Part shown: one piece after another, positions 28,828 through 37,586 of the stretch
Position numbering within the stretch: the stretch's first letter is position 1
Layout: each line of letters opens with the position of its first letter
Assembly: GCA_028689055.1 (NCBI GenBank)
Contig: JAQTWZ010000012.1
Coordinates: 1-54,229, forward strand
DNA: 54,229 nt
Direction of reading: 5' to 3'
Source: Sulfurimonas sp.
GTDB taxonomy: Bacteria; Campylobacterota; Campylobacteria; Campylobacterales; Sulfurimonadaceae
Translations under genes and position numbers: made by a program
The notes under the pieces: generated by a model
Databases searched by the model: none
Told to the model about the DNA's origin: nothing
What the model saw: the letters and a program-made list of their open reading frames with translations, nothing else

Positions 28828-29250
28828 TTACTCTGCTGCTGCTTCTGCTTCTACAGCTACTTCTGCAACTGTTTCTTCTGCCGCTACTTCAGTTTCTGCT
28901 TTTGGAGCAGTTGTCCCTTTTTTAGCTTTTTCAACAAGCTTAGTCCAAGCTGCGATTTCGCGGTTTGTATCGTATTTGATAGTTACGAAACGAAGTAGTT
29001 CTTCGTTGATACGGAAACGTCTTTCGATTTCAGAGATTGCTGCTGGAGCAATTGTATAATAAATAACATGGAAATATCCACGCTCATTTTTGTTAATAGG
29101 GTATGCTAATTTTCTCATTCCCATTGCGTCTGTAGTTGCGATTTCGCCACCGTTTGAAGTAATAACTTCTTCGATAGCAGCAAGGCTACTTTGAATTTCT
29201 TCTGCTGTAAGTGTAGGTTTTACGATTACTAAGTTTTCGTAGTGTCTCAT
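28828..29250 (-). CDS. rpsF: Ribosomal protein S6
   Basis: Small-subunit protein that pairs with S18. The frame is open further upstream, but the ATG at 29250 has AAAAGGAGATC before it and gives the family start MRHYENLVIVKPTLTAEEI. The product has 140 residues. The S6 fold ends near residue 100, and the rest is a tail of Ala, Glu, Val and Thr ending in EAEAAAE. In E. coli glutamates are added to the S6 C-terminus after translation. Here an acidic tail is coded directly. It is the first gene of the operon. Confidence 0.97.
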   Translation of the reverse strand: MRHYENLVIVKPTLTAEEIQSSLAAIEEVITSNGGEIATTDAMGMRKLAYPINKNERGYFHVIYYTIAPAAISEIERRFRINEELLRFVTIKYDTNREIAAWTKLVEKAKKGTTAPKAETEVAAEETVAEVAVEAEAAAE

Positions 29251-29352
29251 AGAGTATGATCTCCTTTTGGTATTTGCCTGTAGTGGCACTTGTTTCCCTT
29301 TCGGATTTAAATATATCTTTATTTCAAAGATACAAAGAGAAAGGAACGCGGA

Positions 29353-29358
29353 ATTATA
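29353..29358 (-). promoter_or_regulatory. Predicted -10 box of the rpsF operon
   Basis: TATAAT on the minus strand, about 100 bases before the rpsF ATG. The transcribed leader would contain short inverted repeats (around GTGCC and GGCA) close to the place where many bacteria have an S6:S18 autoregulatory leader. The leader identity is only a possibility. Confidence 0.45.
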
Positions 29359-29499
29359 TAGAGTTTAAGCTTAAAATAAGCAAATAAGAGAGGTGTTTTG
29401 ACTGATAAACTTGATTTTTTGATGACAAAATGCAAAGAAATACTCACCTTTTTGTTTTAGTAGGGTATAGTTTTGAAAAATCAAAAAAAAGTTTAAAAT

Positions 29500-30576
29500 A
29501 TGCCAAAAAGAAAAAAAAACAAAGCCAATCCCCAATCAAATTTTCTCACAGCTGTAGCATGGATGCTGGCGATTATCGCCTTGATACTCAGCGCACTCGT
29601 CGGAGGATATTATTTTGGTTATGAAAACGCAAAAGAGGATTTTGCCAAACAAGAAAATATAGAAAAACAAAAGAAAGTAGCTTATCTCAAAAAACTTGAA
29701 GAAGAAACAAAGAAGCAAGAAGCAAAAAGTGTGAATGAAAAACTAAAAGATGTACTCAAAAAAGAAGAAGGGCAAAAAGAAGAAACAATCGAAGCAGAGC
29801 CCTCTAAAGTCGAAGTATCCAAACCCCTAGTCAAAGGAGAAAGTGTTAATTACACTTCTGCCTCACATGAAATAGATGATGAAAAACTTGATACGGAAGC
29901 CCCTGAAAAAAGAGAGATAAAAAGAACTTCTGCAAAACCAAAAGTTGCTATTATCATTGATGATGTCAGTACGCCTGCGCATGTCAAAGCGATCAAAAAC
30001 CTTTCTATGCCTATAACGATGTCTTTTTTACCTCCAAGCCAAGGACGTGCACAGTCTGCAAAACTAGCAGCGAATGAGGATCTTTATATGGTGCATCTCC
30101 CTATGGAAGCACAAACCTTTAGTGCAGAAGAACCTGCTACATTGAGAATAAATGATTCTCAAGAAAAAATCTCTTCGCGTATTGCAGAGATAAAATCACT
30201 CTTCCCAAAAGTGCACTATATCAACAACCACACAGGGAGCAAATTTACCTCGGATGAAGCGGCTATGAAAAGATTGGTGCAGGCACTTCAAGCAGAAGGA
30301 ATCAGTTTTGTAGATAGCAGGACAACGGGCACGACAAAGGCGCCTAAAGTGATGAAAAGTTTTGGACTAAACTACATAGCAAGAGATGTTTTTTTGGATC
30401 ATCATATGGATAAGGCTTTTATCCATAAACAGATAAAAAAGGTCGTGGAAATAGCTAAAAAACACGGAAGCGCAGTGGCTATAGGGCATCCTCACGCAAA
30501 TACGCTGTTGACTCTTCAAGAATCGAAAAAGCTTTTTGAAGATGTCGAACTGGTCTATATCAATAAGATTGATTGA
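29500..30576 (+). CDS. Divergent polysaccharide deacetylase family protein (YibQ-like)
   Basis: A 358 residue protein with a basic start, a transmembrane helix at about 18-42 and a Lys/Glu-rich coiled linker to about 145. A NodB-like fold of the divergent deacetylase family follows. It shows KVAIIIDDVST with the metal-type Asp pair, ITMSFLPPS, MVHLPMEAQ, INNHTGSKFTS, FVDSRTTG and AIGHPHANTL. It probably acts on the cell wall or a periplasmic glycan. The stop overlaps the upstream TTG of dprA. The promoter may be TATAGT at 29466. Confidence 0.85.
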   Translation: MPKRKKNKANPQSNFLTAVAWMLAIIALILSALVGGYYFGYENAKEDFAKQENIEKQKKVAYLKKLEEETKKQEAKSVNEKLKDVLKKEEGQKEETIEAEPSKVEVSKPLVKGESVNYTSASHEIDDEKLDTEAPEKREIKRTSAKPKVAIIIDDVSTPAHVKAIKNLSMPITMSFLPPSQGRAQSAKLAANEDLYMVHLPMEAQTFSAEEPATLRINDSQEKISSRIAEIKSLFPKVHYINNHTGSKFTSDEAAMKRLVQALQAEGISFVDSRTTGTTKAPKVMKSFGLNYIARDVFLDHHMDKAFIHKQIKKVVEIAKKHGSAVAIGHPHANTLLTLQESKKLFEDVELVYINKID

Positions 30577-30581
30577 TATTT

Positions 30582-31355
30582 ATGCATAAACTTGACTCTA
30601 TGCCGGAAACTTTGCAACTTCTGAAAAATTGTCCAAAAGAGCTTTTTTATCTTGGAGATAATACCCTGTTAGATAGAAAAAAAATCTCTATAGTCGGCAG
30701 TAGAAAACCAACAAAATATTCTCGTCAGATGACTCAGGAACTCGCCTCAAAACTCTCAAAAGTAGGTGTTTGTGTAGTGAGCGGTGGCGCTATGGGGATA
30801 GATGCTATGGCGCATAACGGAGCAGGAAGTGCGAACACTATTGCTGTTTTGCCATGTGGGCTTGAGCATAAATATCCTGCAGTAAACGCAGCACTTTTAT
30901 GTGACATAGAAAAAAAAGGATTGCTTCTGAGTCAGTTTGCTCCTGCGTTTAGAGCAACTGCATGGAGTTTTGTTTTACGTAATGAAATAGTCGTCGCACT
31001 CGGGGATGTTTTGGTTGTGAGTGAAGCTGAGCTTGGAAGTGGAAGTATGCGAAGCGTAGAGTTTGCACTTGCTATGGGCAAAGAGATTTATGTTTTGCCG
31101 CATCATATCGGGGAGAGTTCCGCCACACAAAAACTTTTGGAAGAGGGTAAAGCAAAAGCTATCTATGACATTGATACTTTTGTGGCAAAGTTTGGACTCA
31201 TGGAAGCCGCTCATGTAGAAGAAGATGATTTCTTGCTCTTTTGCAAAACAAACCCAAATTACGAAGAACTTTTACGAAAATTCCCGCAAAGAGCCTTTGA
31301 AGCAGAACTCAGCGGGGAGATAGAAGTGAAAAACGCAAAAGTCTTTTTGCTTTAA
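30582..31355 (+). CDS. dprA: DNA processing protein DprA
   Basis: Loads RecA onto incoming single-stranded DNA in natural transformation. It is about 257 residues, the short form usual in Campylobacterota. The Rossmann-like core has ISIVGSRKPTKYS, VVSGGAMGIDAMAHNGA (single-strand binding and dimer region), TIAVLPCGLEHKYP and the Glu-rich VVSEAELGSGSM. The start is ATG at 30582 or a TTG at 30573 overlapping the previous stop. Neither has a strong ribosome site, so translation is probably coupled. Its presence suggests natural competence, which would fit the repeated octamer AAACGCAG being an uptake signal. Confidence 0.93.
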   Translation: MHKLDSMPETLQLLKNCPKELFYLGDNTLLDRKKISIVGSRKPTKYSRQMTQELASKLSKVGVCVVSGGAMGIDAMAHNGAGSANTIAVLPCGLEHKYPAVNAALLCDIEKKGLLLSQFAPAFRATAWSFVLRNEIVVALGDVLVVSEAELGSGSMRSVEFALAMGKEIYVLPHHIGESSATQKLLEEGKAKAIYDIDTFVAKFGLMEAAHVEEDDFLLFCKTNPNYEELLRKFPQRAFEAELSGEIEVKNAKVFLL

Positions 31356-31495
31356 TTGACTATCTTATAGTATCAACATCATATCGCCAAATGATTTAAG
31401 CCTCTTATCTAAGGGTATAAAAAAATTATAATACGCTATAAATGTAGCGCATCTCTAAAACCCCAACATATTTTAGAAACAGCACAGAGGATTAT

Positions 31496-31630
31496 TTGAT
31501 AAACGCACACCAGCCAGCTCTTCCAAAACTTAATTCTGTCATAGATTGGGAGATCTTTTGTAAGCCAATCGAAGAAGCATTCTATGTATCTATTGATTTG
31601 CTTAATCTGACATATAACCTTACAAGGTGA
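31496..31630 (+). pseudogene. Remnant of an IS5/IS1182-like transposase, N-terminal part
   Basis: A 44 codon frame with ALPKLNSVIDWEIFCKPIEE and then a LTYNLT resembles the N-terminal part of IS5/IS1182-type transposases (LxxVIDWExFRPxLEEAL...LYNLSD). The residues normally between these two motifs are missing, so an internal deletion is apparent. The gap 31356-31829 otherwise holds only AT-rich DNA and the 17 bp element end at 31816. Confidence 0.6.
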
Positions 31631-31815
31631 TATGTGTGTCCCTGAGGCTATTAAGCACTCAAATTAAATGCTGCTTTGGCTAAATCGCCAATTAAGACCC
31701 AAATGAACTAGGTGTATATGACAATATACTTAGTATTCAAACCTGAATGTTTGAAAATTAAAACTGCTCATCAGAGCCAATCAAATGGTTTTTGCTGAAT
31801 TGTAGAGGTTGAAAG

Positions 31816-31832
31816 GTGCGTAAGGTCAGTTA
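31816..31832 (-). repeat. 17 bp element end, inverted copy of 3268-3284
   Basis: GTGCGTAAGGTCAGTTA on the plus strand is the exact reverse complement of 3268-3284. It forms the right edge of the transposase debris and reaches into the stop codon of the cation efflux gene, so an insertion landed at the very end of that gene. Confidence 0.5.
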
Positions 31833-32723
31833 GTAAACATCCTCAGCAAGATTTATTTTAGAATCATCATATGGGTCCATGTGGATGAGAATATGCGCTT
31901 TTTTGTCTTTAAAGAGTTTGCGTATTTTTTCCTCTACTCTGTCTGAGATAAGATGGGCATCGTAAAGAGAGATACTGACATTAAACACAGCATGTACGGA
32001 GATAAAGATATCTGAGCCACTTTCTCTCGTTTTGAGATCATGATAGGCGCTGATAACGGGTTCATTTTTTATGATATCTTGAATACTTTTTATATCTTCA
32101 TGAGAGAGTGCTGCATCTAGCAACATGAGCACCCCTTCTTTTATGATAGGAAACGCAGAATAAATCATATAAAACGCAATAGCAATACCAAGAATAGGGT
32201 CGATAAGATGTTCGCCAGTGTAGGAAATAAGCGCAAGAGCCATCAAAACTGCACCGTTTGAAAAGAGGTCGGTTTTATAGTGGAGCGCATCTGCTCTAAT
32301 AACCATGTTTTTTGTCTTTTTTGCAACATAGTTTAAAAACATAACCAAAAACGCAGTGATGACAAAAGAGACAATCATAACGATAACACCCTCTTGTATA
32401 TGTTCCATAGGTGAGGGGTGTGCTATTTTTCCTAGTGCTTCATAGAGGATAAACAGAGCTGAAAGAGAGATGACGGTACCTTCTATAACAGCAGCAAGCG
32501 GCTCTATTTTGCCCCTTCCGTAGTGAAAATTGTCATCGGGATTTTTTTCTGCGTTATGAAGAGCAAAATAGTTAAAGAGAGAAACAGTAAGATCTAAGAA
32601 TGAATCGATTGCTGAAGCTAAAACGGCTATAGAACCACTAAATATAGCAACTACCATTTTGATAATCACCAGTAAGCCGGCGACACTCGTGGAGACGACA
32701 GTAGCTTTTTTTTCTAAACGCAT
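31830..32723 (-). CDS. Cation diffusion facilitator (FieF/CDF family)
   Basis: Inner-membrane exporter of divalent metals by proton exchange. It has 297 residues when started at the ATG at 32723, which has AAAGGAT upstream. An upstream extension in frame lacks a ribosome site. The metal site residues are in ASAIDSFLDL (D-x3-D) and ADALHYKTDLFSN (H-x3-D). There are six hydrophobic helices to about residue 200 and a cytosolic C-terminal domain with HDLKTRESGSDIFISVH. FieF-like members export iron and zinc, and the metal here cannot be told. The last codon lies in the IS end repeat. Confidence 0.93.
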   Translation of the reverse strand: MRLEKKATVVSTSVAGLLVIIKMVVAIFSGSIAVLASAIDSFLDLTVSLFNYFALHNAEKNPDDNFHYGRGKIEPLAAVIEGTVISLSALFILYEALGKIAHPSPMEHIQEGVIVMIVSFVITAFLVMFLNYVAKKTKNMVIRADALHYKTDLFSNGAVLMALALISYTGEHLIDPILGIAIAFYMIYSAFPIIKEGVLMLLDAALSHEDIKSIQDIIKNEPVISAYHDLKTRESGSDIFISVHAVFNVSISLYDAHLISDRVEEKIRKLFKDKKAHILIHMDPYDDSKINLAEDVY

Positions 32724-32800
32724 ACAAAATCCTTTAGGACGTTTATAGCCCTCTTTATTAGGGTACAATTATATTAAAATTTACATAGATAAAGCATAAA

Positions 32801-33694
32801 ATGAATTTAGAACTATTAAGACAAGAGAGACAAAAATGGATGAGTTGGAAGAATATTGCACCACTCAGAGAGGCTTTGGCGCGTTTAGATGACGCTTCGT
32901 ATGAGGTTGTACTTGCAGATGTCATAAAAATAAGCGCTCATGTAGATGAAGCAAAAATCTATGATGTTGCAAGAGCTTTGATGCCTTGGAGAAAAGGACC
33001 TTTTGAAGTTTGCGGTACATTTATTGATACGGAATGGAAGAGTAATATCAAATATAATCTTCTGCGTCCTCATTTTAATTTAAAAGATAAGCGTGTGGCC
33101 GATATAGGATGTAATAATGGTTATTATATGTTTCGTATGCAAGAAGATGCACCCAAACTTTTAGTCGGTTTTGATCCTTCTCCTTTATACAAAACGCAGT
33201 TTGATTTTATCAACCATTTTGTCAAGAGTGAAATCGTTTATGAGCTTTTGGGTGTCGAACATCTTGAGTTTTATGAAGAGAAATTTGATACTATCTTTTG
33301 TTTGGGTGTTTTATACCATAGAAGCGATCCTGTAGCGATGCTCAAGTCGCTTTATCGCGGTTTGGATAAAAAGGGCGAAGTTATACTGGATACTTTTTAT
33401 ATTGAGGGTGAAGGTGAGATGTGTCTGTGTCCTGAGTCTTCTTATTCAAAGATACCCAATATCTATTTTGTTCCAACGATCGGGGCACTCAAAAATTGGT
33501 GTTTACGCGCCGGATTTAGCTCTTTTGAGGTGCTTGAAACTTCCGTGACCGAGGCAAATGAGCAAAGAAAAACAGAGTGGATAGAAGGACAGTCTTTGGA
33601 AGATTTTCTCGATCCAAATGATGCGAGTAAGACGATTGAAGGGTATCCTGCGCCTGCTAGAGTATATGTGAAATTGATAAAGGAGTCCAAATGA
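32801..33694 (+). CDS. cmoB: tRNA U34 carboxymethyltransferase (CmoB)
   Basis: Transfers a carboxymethyl group from carboxy-SAM to 5-hydroxyuridine at the tRNA wobble position. The 297 residues show [11 protein letters not shown] and [12 protein letters not shown] (substrate region), the SAM loop [15 protein letters not shown], and the CmoB-specific [27 protein letters not shown] and [13 protein letters not shown]. No cmoA gene is seen next to it. It overlaps by 4 bases (ATGA) a hotdog-fold thioesterase gene. Confidence 0.96.
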   Translation: MNLELLRQERQKWMSWKNIAPLREALARLDDASYEVVLADVIKISAHVDEAKIYDVARALMPWRKGPFEVCGTFIDTEWKSNIKYNLLRPHFNLKDKRVADIGCNNGYYMFRMQEDAPKLLVGFDPSPLYKTQFDFINHFVKSEIVYELLGVEHLEFYEEKFDTIFCLGVLYHRSDPVAMLKSLYRGLDKKGEVILDTFYIEGEGEMCLCPESSYSKIPNIYFVPTIGALKNWCLRAGFSSFEVLETSVTEANEQRKTEWIEGQSLEDFLDPNDASKTIEGYPAPARVYVKLIKESK

Positions 33695-34167
33695 GACAAA
33701 CCCAAGAGAGTGATGAAGAAGAGTTTGAAATACATGATTATAAGTCGGACAAAGAGGATGTTCTTTTAAATACGCATGACCAGATCAATCAAGGACTCAG
33801 CGGTGAAATCGTTGTGATGGAAGTCGGTTATGTTGAGGTATTACTCACAACACTTCCTGAGATGCTTGCAGATAATGTTGGGCTTGTACACGGCGGTTTT
33901 ATCTTCAGTGCTGCTGATTATGCTGCGATGGCTGCGGTAAATGAGCGTAATGTTGTTTTAGTCGCCAGTGATTGCCAGTTTCTCTCACCCGTCAAAATCC
34001 ACGATGAGGTGCTCTTCAAGGCAAGAGTACGACATAAAGAGGGAAGAAAACGCAATGTTCATGTTGAAGGTTATGTCCATGATATTAAGGTTTTTGAAGG
34101 CGAGTTTAAGACCGTGATCACCGAAAAACACGTGCTCAGACTCCACCTTTTGGAAGAAGAAAAATAA
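33691..34167 (+). CDS. Hotdog-fold thioesterase (PaaI-like)
   Basis: A 158 residue protein with the hotdog core [20 protein letters not shown] around residues 65-84, [20 protein letters not shown], and a long final strand. The N-terminal 30 residues are acidic. The product probably hydrolyses an acyl-CoA or related thioester. The substrate is unknown. It is coupled to cmoB by an ATGA overlap, and its end lies 3 bases from the end of a convergent methyltransferase gene. Confidence 0.75.
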   Translation: MRQTQESDEEEFEIHDYKSDKEDVLLNTHDQINQGLSGEIVVMEVGYVEVLLTTLPEMLADNVGLVHGGFIFSAADYAAMAAVNERNVVLVASDCQFLSPVKIHDEVLFKARVRHKEGRKRNVHVEGYVHDIKVFEGEFKTVITEKHVLRLHLLEEEK

Positions 34168-34170
34168 AAA

Positions 34171-34770
34171 CTAGACTCTAGCCGTAAGTAAAAATATTCC
34201 AAAATCTCTATGAGGTTTTTGGATAGTGTTTATCTGCTCAAATGCAACATCTTTAAAACCACACTCTGCTACAAGTGCGCAAAGTCTCTCTTTGTCAAAA
34301 CCAAAATGAAAAACGCCTTCGTTATCTGAATGAAATGTCCCATCTTCAGACTCCAAATCCGCTATAGCAATAAATCCGTTTTCTTTGATATTGTTTTTGA
34401 TAGTAGTGAAAAAAGCGTGAAGATCTTCTATGTGGTGCAGAGTCATAGAACTTATCAGCCCATCAAAGCATTGAGTTAGCGGCGTTTGGATGATGTCTTG
34501 ATGGATGGCTTCTATACTGAGTGCGTCCGTATTTTTTTCTTGAAGTTTCTCAAGCATACTTGCAGAAGTATCGACTCCATAAACTTTTCCTACATGAGCG
34601 GCTATTTCAAAGCCTAAAAGTCCTGTTCCTACACCAAAATCCAAGATTTCCATCTTTGTATGAAGAGAAAAATTTTCCAAAATAGCTTCCGAGATGGTTT
34701 TTGTATTTTGGACTCTTTCACTGCCTGTGTCCCAAGTTTTGGATTTTATATCAAAGTGATCTTTTTGCAT
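34171..34770 (-). CDS. SAM-dependent class I methyltransferase
   Basis: A 199 residue protein with a Rossmann fold: ILDFGVGTGLLGFEIA (SAM loop, about 44-59), VYGVDTSASMLEKL, DGLISSMTLHHIED and GFIAIADLESEDG. The closest general class is methyltransferase type 11/UbiE-like. The substrate cannot be read. AAGGAA precedes the ATG. It is followed upstream by the metallo-hydrolase gene on the same strand at 18 bases, so the pair may be cotranscribed. Confidence 0.8.
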   Translation of the reverse strand: MQKDHFDIKSKTWDTGSERVQNTKTISEAILENFSLHTKMEILDFGVGTGLLGFEIAAHVGKVYGVDTSASMLEKLQEKNTDALSIEAIHQDIIQTPLTQCFDGLISSMTLHHIEDLHAFFTTIKNNIKENGFIAIADLESEDGTFHSDNEGVFHFGFDKERLCALVAECGFKDVAFEQINTIQKPHRDFGIFLLTARV

Positions 34771-34788
34771 TTTTTTCCTTTGTTGCGT

Positions 34789-35382
34789 TTATATAGTTTG
34801 TATCCAGTAGTCTGTATATTGCTGTTCTTGTTTTATCGTTGTTTTGTTGCCGTGACCGGGATAGATGACCTTGTCAAAGTCAAGTTTTTTAAATCTTTGC
34901 AGGCTCTCTTTCATATCCTCTGCATTTGAATAAGGAAAGTCATATCTCCCGATAGAGCGTTCAAAGATAAAATCTCCGCTAAACATCACATCGCCTATTT
35001 CAATAGTAGAACATCCCGGACAGTGACCCGGAAAGTGACGAAACTTCACTTTTGTCCCATCAAAGTCAAGTTCTTCGTCTCCCTCGACAATATAATCAGG
35101 TGTAGAAGGGGGAAGGTCGGGCATCCAGCTACTCTCACTTAAAAGCATCACATCCCCTTTGGGTGTGTAGAGTGGAATACCCAGCTTTTTTTGGAGTTGC
35201 GCATTTGACCAGACATGATCAAAATGACCGTGAGTATTGAGGATGGCGACAGGATTTTTGACATTTTGCATCACCCAGTCCGTTGCGTTTACTCCCGGGT
35301 CGATAATGAACTCTTTGCCATCGATACTCGCGATGTAACAGTTTGTCTGATACGGCCCCATCGGCTGAACTTTTATCTGCAT
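34789..35382 (-). CDS. Metallo-beta-lactamase fold hydrolase (GloB-like)
   Basis: A 197 residue protein with the metal motif in NTHGHFDHVWSNAQ (about 49-62), FRHFPGHCPGC, MFSGDFIFERSIGRYDFP and IYPGHGNKT. These are the four metal-binding steps of glyoxalase II-like hydrolases. The size is that of the short stand-alone type found in many bacteria. Possible substrates are S-lactoylglutathione-like thioesters, but this phylum often lacks glutathione, so the true substrate is open. Confidence 0.85.
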   Translation of the reverse strand: MQIKVQPMGPYQTNCYIASIDGKEFIIDPGVNATDWVMQNVKNPVAILNTHGHFDHVWSNAQLQKKLGIPLYTPKGDVMLLSESSWMPDLPPSTPDYIVEGDEELDFDGTKVKFRHFPGHCPGCSTIEIGDVMFSGDFIFERSIGRYDFPYSNAEDMKESLQRFKKLDFDKVIYPGHGNKTTIKQEQQYTDYWIQTI

Positions 35383-35421
35383 ATAATCTCTTTTTTAGCG
35401 TGATTATAGCATGATGCTTCC

Positions 35422-36237
35422 ATGAATTTTTATAAAGAATTAGAGCTAATCCTCACCACTAAAAATCCCCAAGAGAAGATTGAGCGTTTTGAATCTTTTT
35501 ATATTTGGTACAAATCCGCTTGTGTAGCGTTTGAAGAAAATACGCAAGTCAAAGAGTTTATGGAGCCTTCATACAGTGAAATATGTGAGGTAGTTCCGCC
35601 GCAAGTCGTCCCTAAACGTAGCAACCTCACCACAAAAGAGGGGCAGATAAATTTGCTTCATGCTATCACACATATAGAATACAGTGCTATTGACCTAGCA
35701 CTTGATGCGGCGTATAGATTTCATGGACTGCCGCGTGCTTATTATAATGACTGGCTTGAAGTCGCTCATGATGAGGTGCGACACTTTGTTTTGCTTGAAA
35801 AACTCTTACATGAGCTAGGAGCAAAATATGGCGATGTGCAAGTCCATAATGCACTTTTTGAAGCAAGCCAAAAAACGCAAACACTACTGGAACGTATGGC
35901 GGTTGTACCGAGATATCTTGAGGCCAACGGACTCGACGCGACACCTATGATACTGGAAAAACTCCACAGACTGCCACAAAACGCAATGATTGAGAAGATT
36001 ATAAATGCACTGAGTATTATTTTGGAAGAAGAGATAGACCATGTCAGAAAAGGCGATGTTTGGTTTACTTATGCCTGCGAAGAAGAAAACGCAAGCCTAG
36101 ATATCTATTTTGATATTATAGAAAAATACTTTCCACAAGGTTTTCTGCGTCCAAAAAATCTCAATACACAAGCAAGAAAAGAGGCAGGATTTTCTTGTCA
36201 TGAGCTAAACTTTATGGCAAAAAAAAGTGTTTGTTAG
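35422..36237 (+). CDS. Ferritin-like DUF455 family protein
   Basis: A 271 residue all-helical protein with likely di-metal ligands in ITHIEYSAIDLALDAAYRF, VAHDEVRHFVLLEKLL and ILEEEIDHVRKGDVWF, and an ERMAVVPRYLEANGLDATP region typical of DUF455. Distant relation to MiaE-type tRNA hydroxylases has been proposed for such folds. The reaction is unknown. No ribosome site is visible before the ATG at 35422, and TTATAG lies about 15 bases upstream, so a short leader is possible. Confidence 0.8.
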   Translation: MNFYKELELILTTKNPQEKIERFESFYIWYKSACVAFEENTQVKEFMEPSYSEICEVVPPQVVPKRSNLTTKEGQINLLHAITHIEYSAIDLALDAAYRFHGLPRAYYNDWLEVAHDEVRHFVLLEKLLHELGAKYGDVQVHNALFEASQKTQTLLERMAVVPRYLEANGLDATPMILEKLHRLPQNAMIEKIINALSIILEEEIDHVRKGDVWFTYACEEENASLDIYFDIIEKYFPQGFLRPKNLNTQARKEAGFSCHELNFMAKKSVC

Positions 36238-36244
36238 ACGCAGA

Positions 36245-36413
36245 TTATTGACATCCCTCTAGCATTAAAACGGCTGTTTGCTCAAGATAGCTTGATAAAG
36301 AGTCCCAAGGATCCCCATCAAAACTATTTTCCTCGGATAACAATCCAAGAAAAGTTAAAAATGAAGTGGGTACTTTTAGGCTACTGTTAAGGTGTATTTT
36401 AGAGCTACCCCCT
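36245..36413 (-). pseudogene. C-terminal end of an unknown gene cut by a MITE-like element
   Basis: Read on the minus strand, an open frame runs from the edge of the 181 bp element (36413) to a TAA at 36245-36247. It includes KVPTSFLTFLGLLSEENSF and GDPWDSLSSYLEQTAV. It has no start of its own, so it looks like the tail of a gene into which the element inserted. The other side of the element (36595-36687) holds no convincing matching frame. The family is not recognised. Confidence 0.35.
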
Positions 36414-36594
36414 CCAACCCCATTGACTTAAGGAAAAAATGCATCAATTAATCTTTGTAACGCTTTCGTAAGCTTGTTTAGAAAATTTACAAGTTTTTCT
36501 TTTGAATCATTAAGTGTATTCTGTAATGATTGGCTACTTTTTTTGAGCATAATATTGAAGATCAAGTTTTATTCTTTTAAGTCAATGGGGTTGG
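36414..36594 (-). mobile_element. MITE-like 181 bp element with perfect 18 bp terminal inverted repeats
   Basis: CCAACCCCATTGACTTAA at 36414-36431 and its exact reverse complement at 36577-36594 bound the element. Inside, on the minus strand, a 45 codon frame (TTG 36565 to TAA 36428) includes NTLNDSKEKLVNFLNKLTKA and ALQRLIDAFFP. This looks like the C-terminal tail of a transposase, so the element is probably an internally deleted insertion sequence. No obvious target duplication is seen. Confidence 0.7.
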
Positions 36595-36687
36595 GGATAC
36601 TCTATAAATAAATGCTGTTTTTATCAAGGAAATTTGATCGAAATTTCTAGCTTAATGGCGATTATTTTGTTAAAGTAAAAAATCTCA

Positions 36688-37377
36688 TCAAGGGATTGAA
36701 AAATTGAGTTTATAACCAAGACCGCTGTAGTTGATAAAAAGTTTTGGATAGCTTTTTTTGCGTATGCTGCGTACTAAAGTGCGGAGTGAATCGATATGAA
36801 CATACGCATCTTCCCAAACATAAAGTTCGATGATATCGTAGGGTATAAGTTTTTGTGTGTTTTTTAAAAAAAGTTCAATCAAAAGAGACTCTTTTTTTGT
36901 TAATTGTGCGTGTTTACCCTCAGAGCTCATAATAGATTTGTTGTCCGAATCATAACTAAACCCGCAGCCTAGGTCTTTCGTCATCCATTTTGTGACTCTC
37001 AAGATTTTTTTGGAAGCTATCTCCAAAGCCTCAAGCAACTGATACTTCTCAAAAGGTTTCACTAAAAAGCGTGTGACATCAAGATTGATTGCATCAAGTA
37101 AAACCTCCTGTTTGGCATCAGACGCAGTGATAATAAGAGGTGCTAGGATATCTTTGTTGCGGAGAAATCGGATAAAGTTCATTCTGTTTTTTTCATGAAG
37201 ATTGAGGTCGATGAGTATCAAATCTATACTGTTTTGTACAAAAAGATTATTTGCTGTTTCTATGGTGTCCGACTCTATGACATTGATATTATTTTCACGT
37301 AAAAACGCAGCAGTTTGCAGACGAAATTGTTCATCGTTTTCAAGATATAAAAGGGTTAAATTCTTCGGTTTTTTCAC
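36688..37377 (-). CDS. OmpR-type response regulator
   Basis: A 229 residue protein with a receiver domain (1-120) and a winged-helix DNA-binding domain (about 135-229, ending SIRKKSYPKLFINYSGLGYK). The phospho-acceptor is D57 in LILIDLNLHE, the acidic pocket is END at 13-15, and the Lys is in FLVKPFEKY. The start is GTG at 37377, with GGGGAA upstream. No kinase gene is adjacent. The divergent neighbour at 37587 is a close paralogue with the same layout but a degenerate receiver. Confidence 0.9.
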   Translation of the reverse strand: MKKPKNLTLLYLENDEQFRLQTAAFLRENNINVIESDTIETANNLFVQNSIDLILIDLNLHEKNRMNFIRFLRNKDILAPLIITASDAKQEVLLDAINLDVTRFLVKPFEKYQLLEALEIASKKILRVTKWMTKDLGCGFSYDSDNKSIMSSEGKHAQLTKKESLLIELFLKNTQKLIPYDIIELYVWEDAYVHIDSLRTLVRSIRKKSYPKLFINYSGLGYKLNFSIP

Positions 37378-37586
37378 TGGAATTGTTCCCCATTTCTTGA
37401 ATCAATAGTTATTTTTTATTTGATTATAGGGACATTATACTTGATTAGTAGGGCGATAGCTATAAAATATCATTTATTTATCATATATATATTATTTAAG
37501 CATCATTTTATATAGATAAAATTTATTAATAATTTATAAAAAATAAATAGCGTCTTTTCAGGCCGCGTTCTATAAGGGAATAATTG

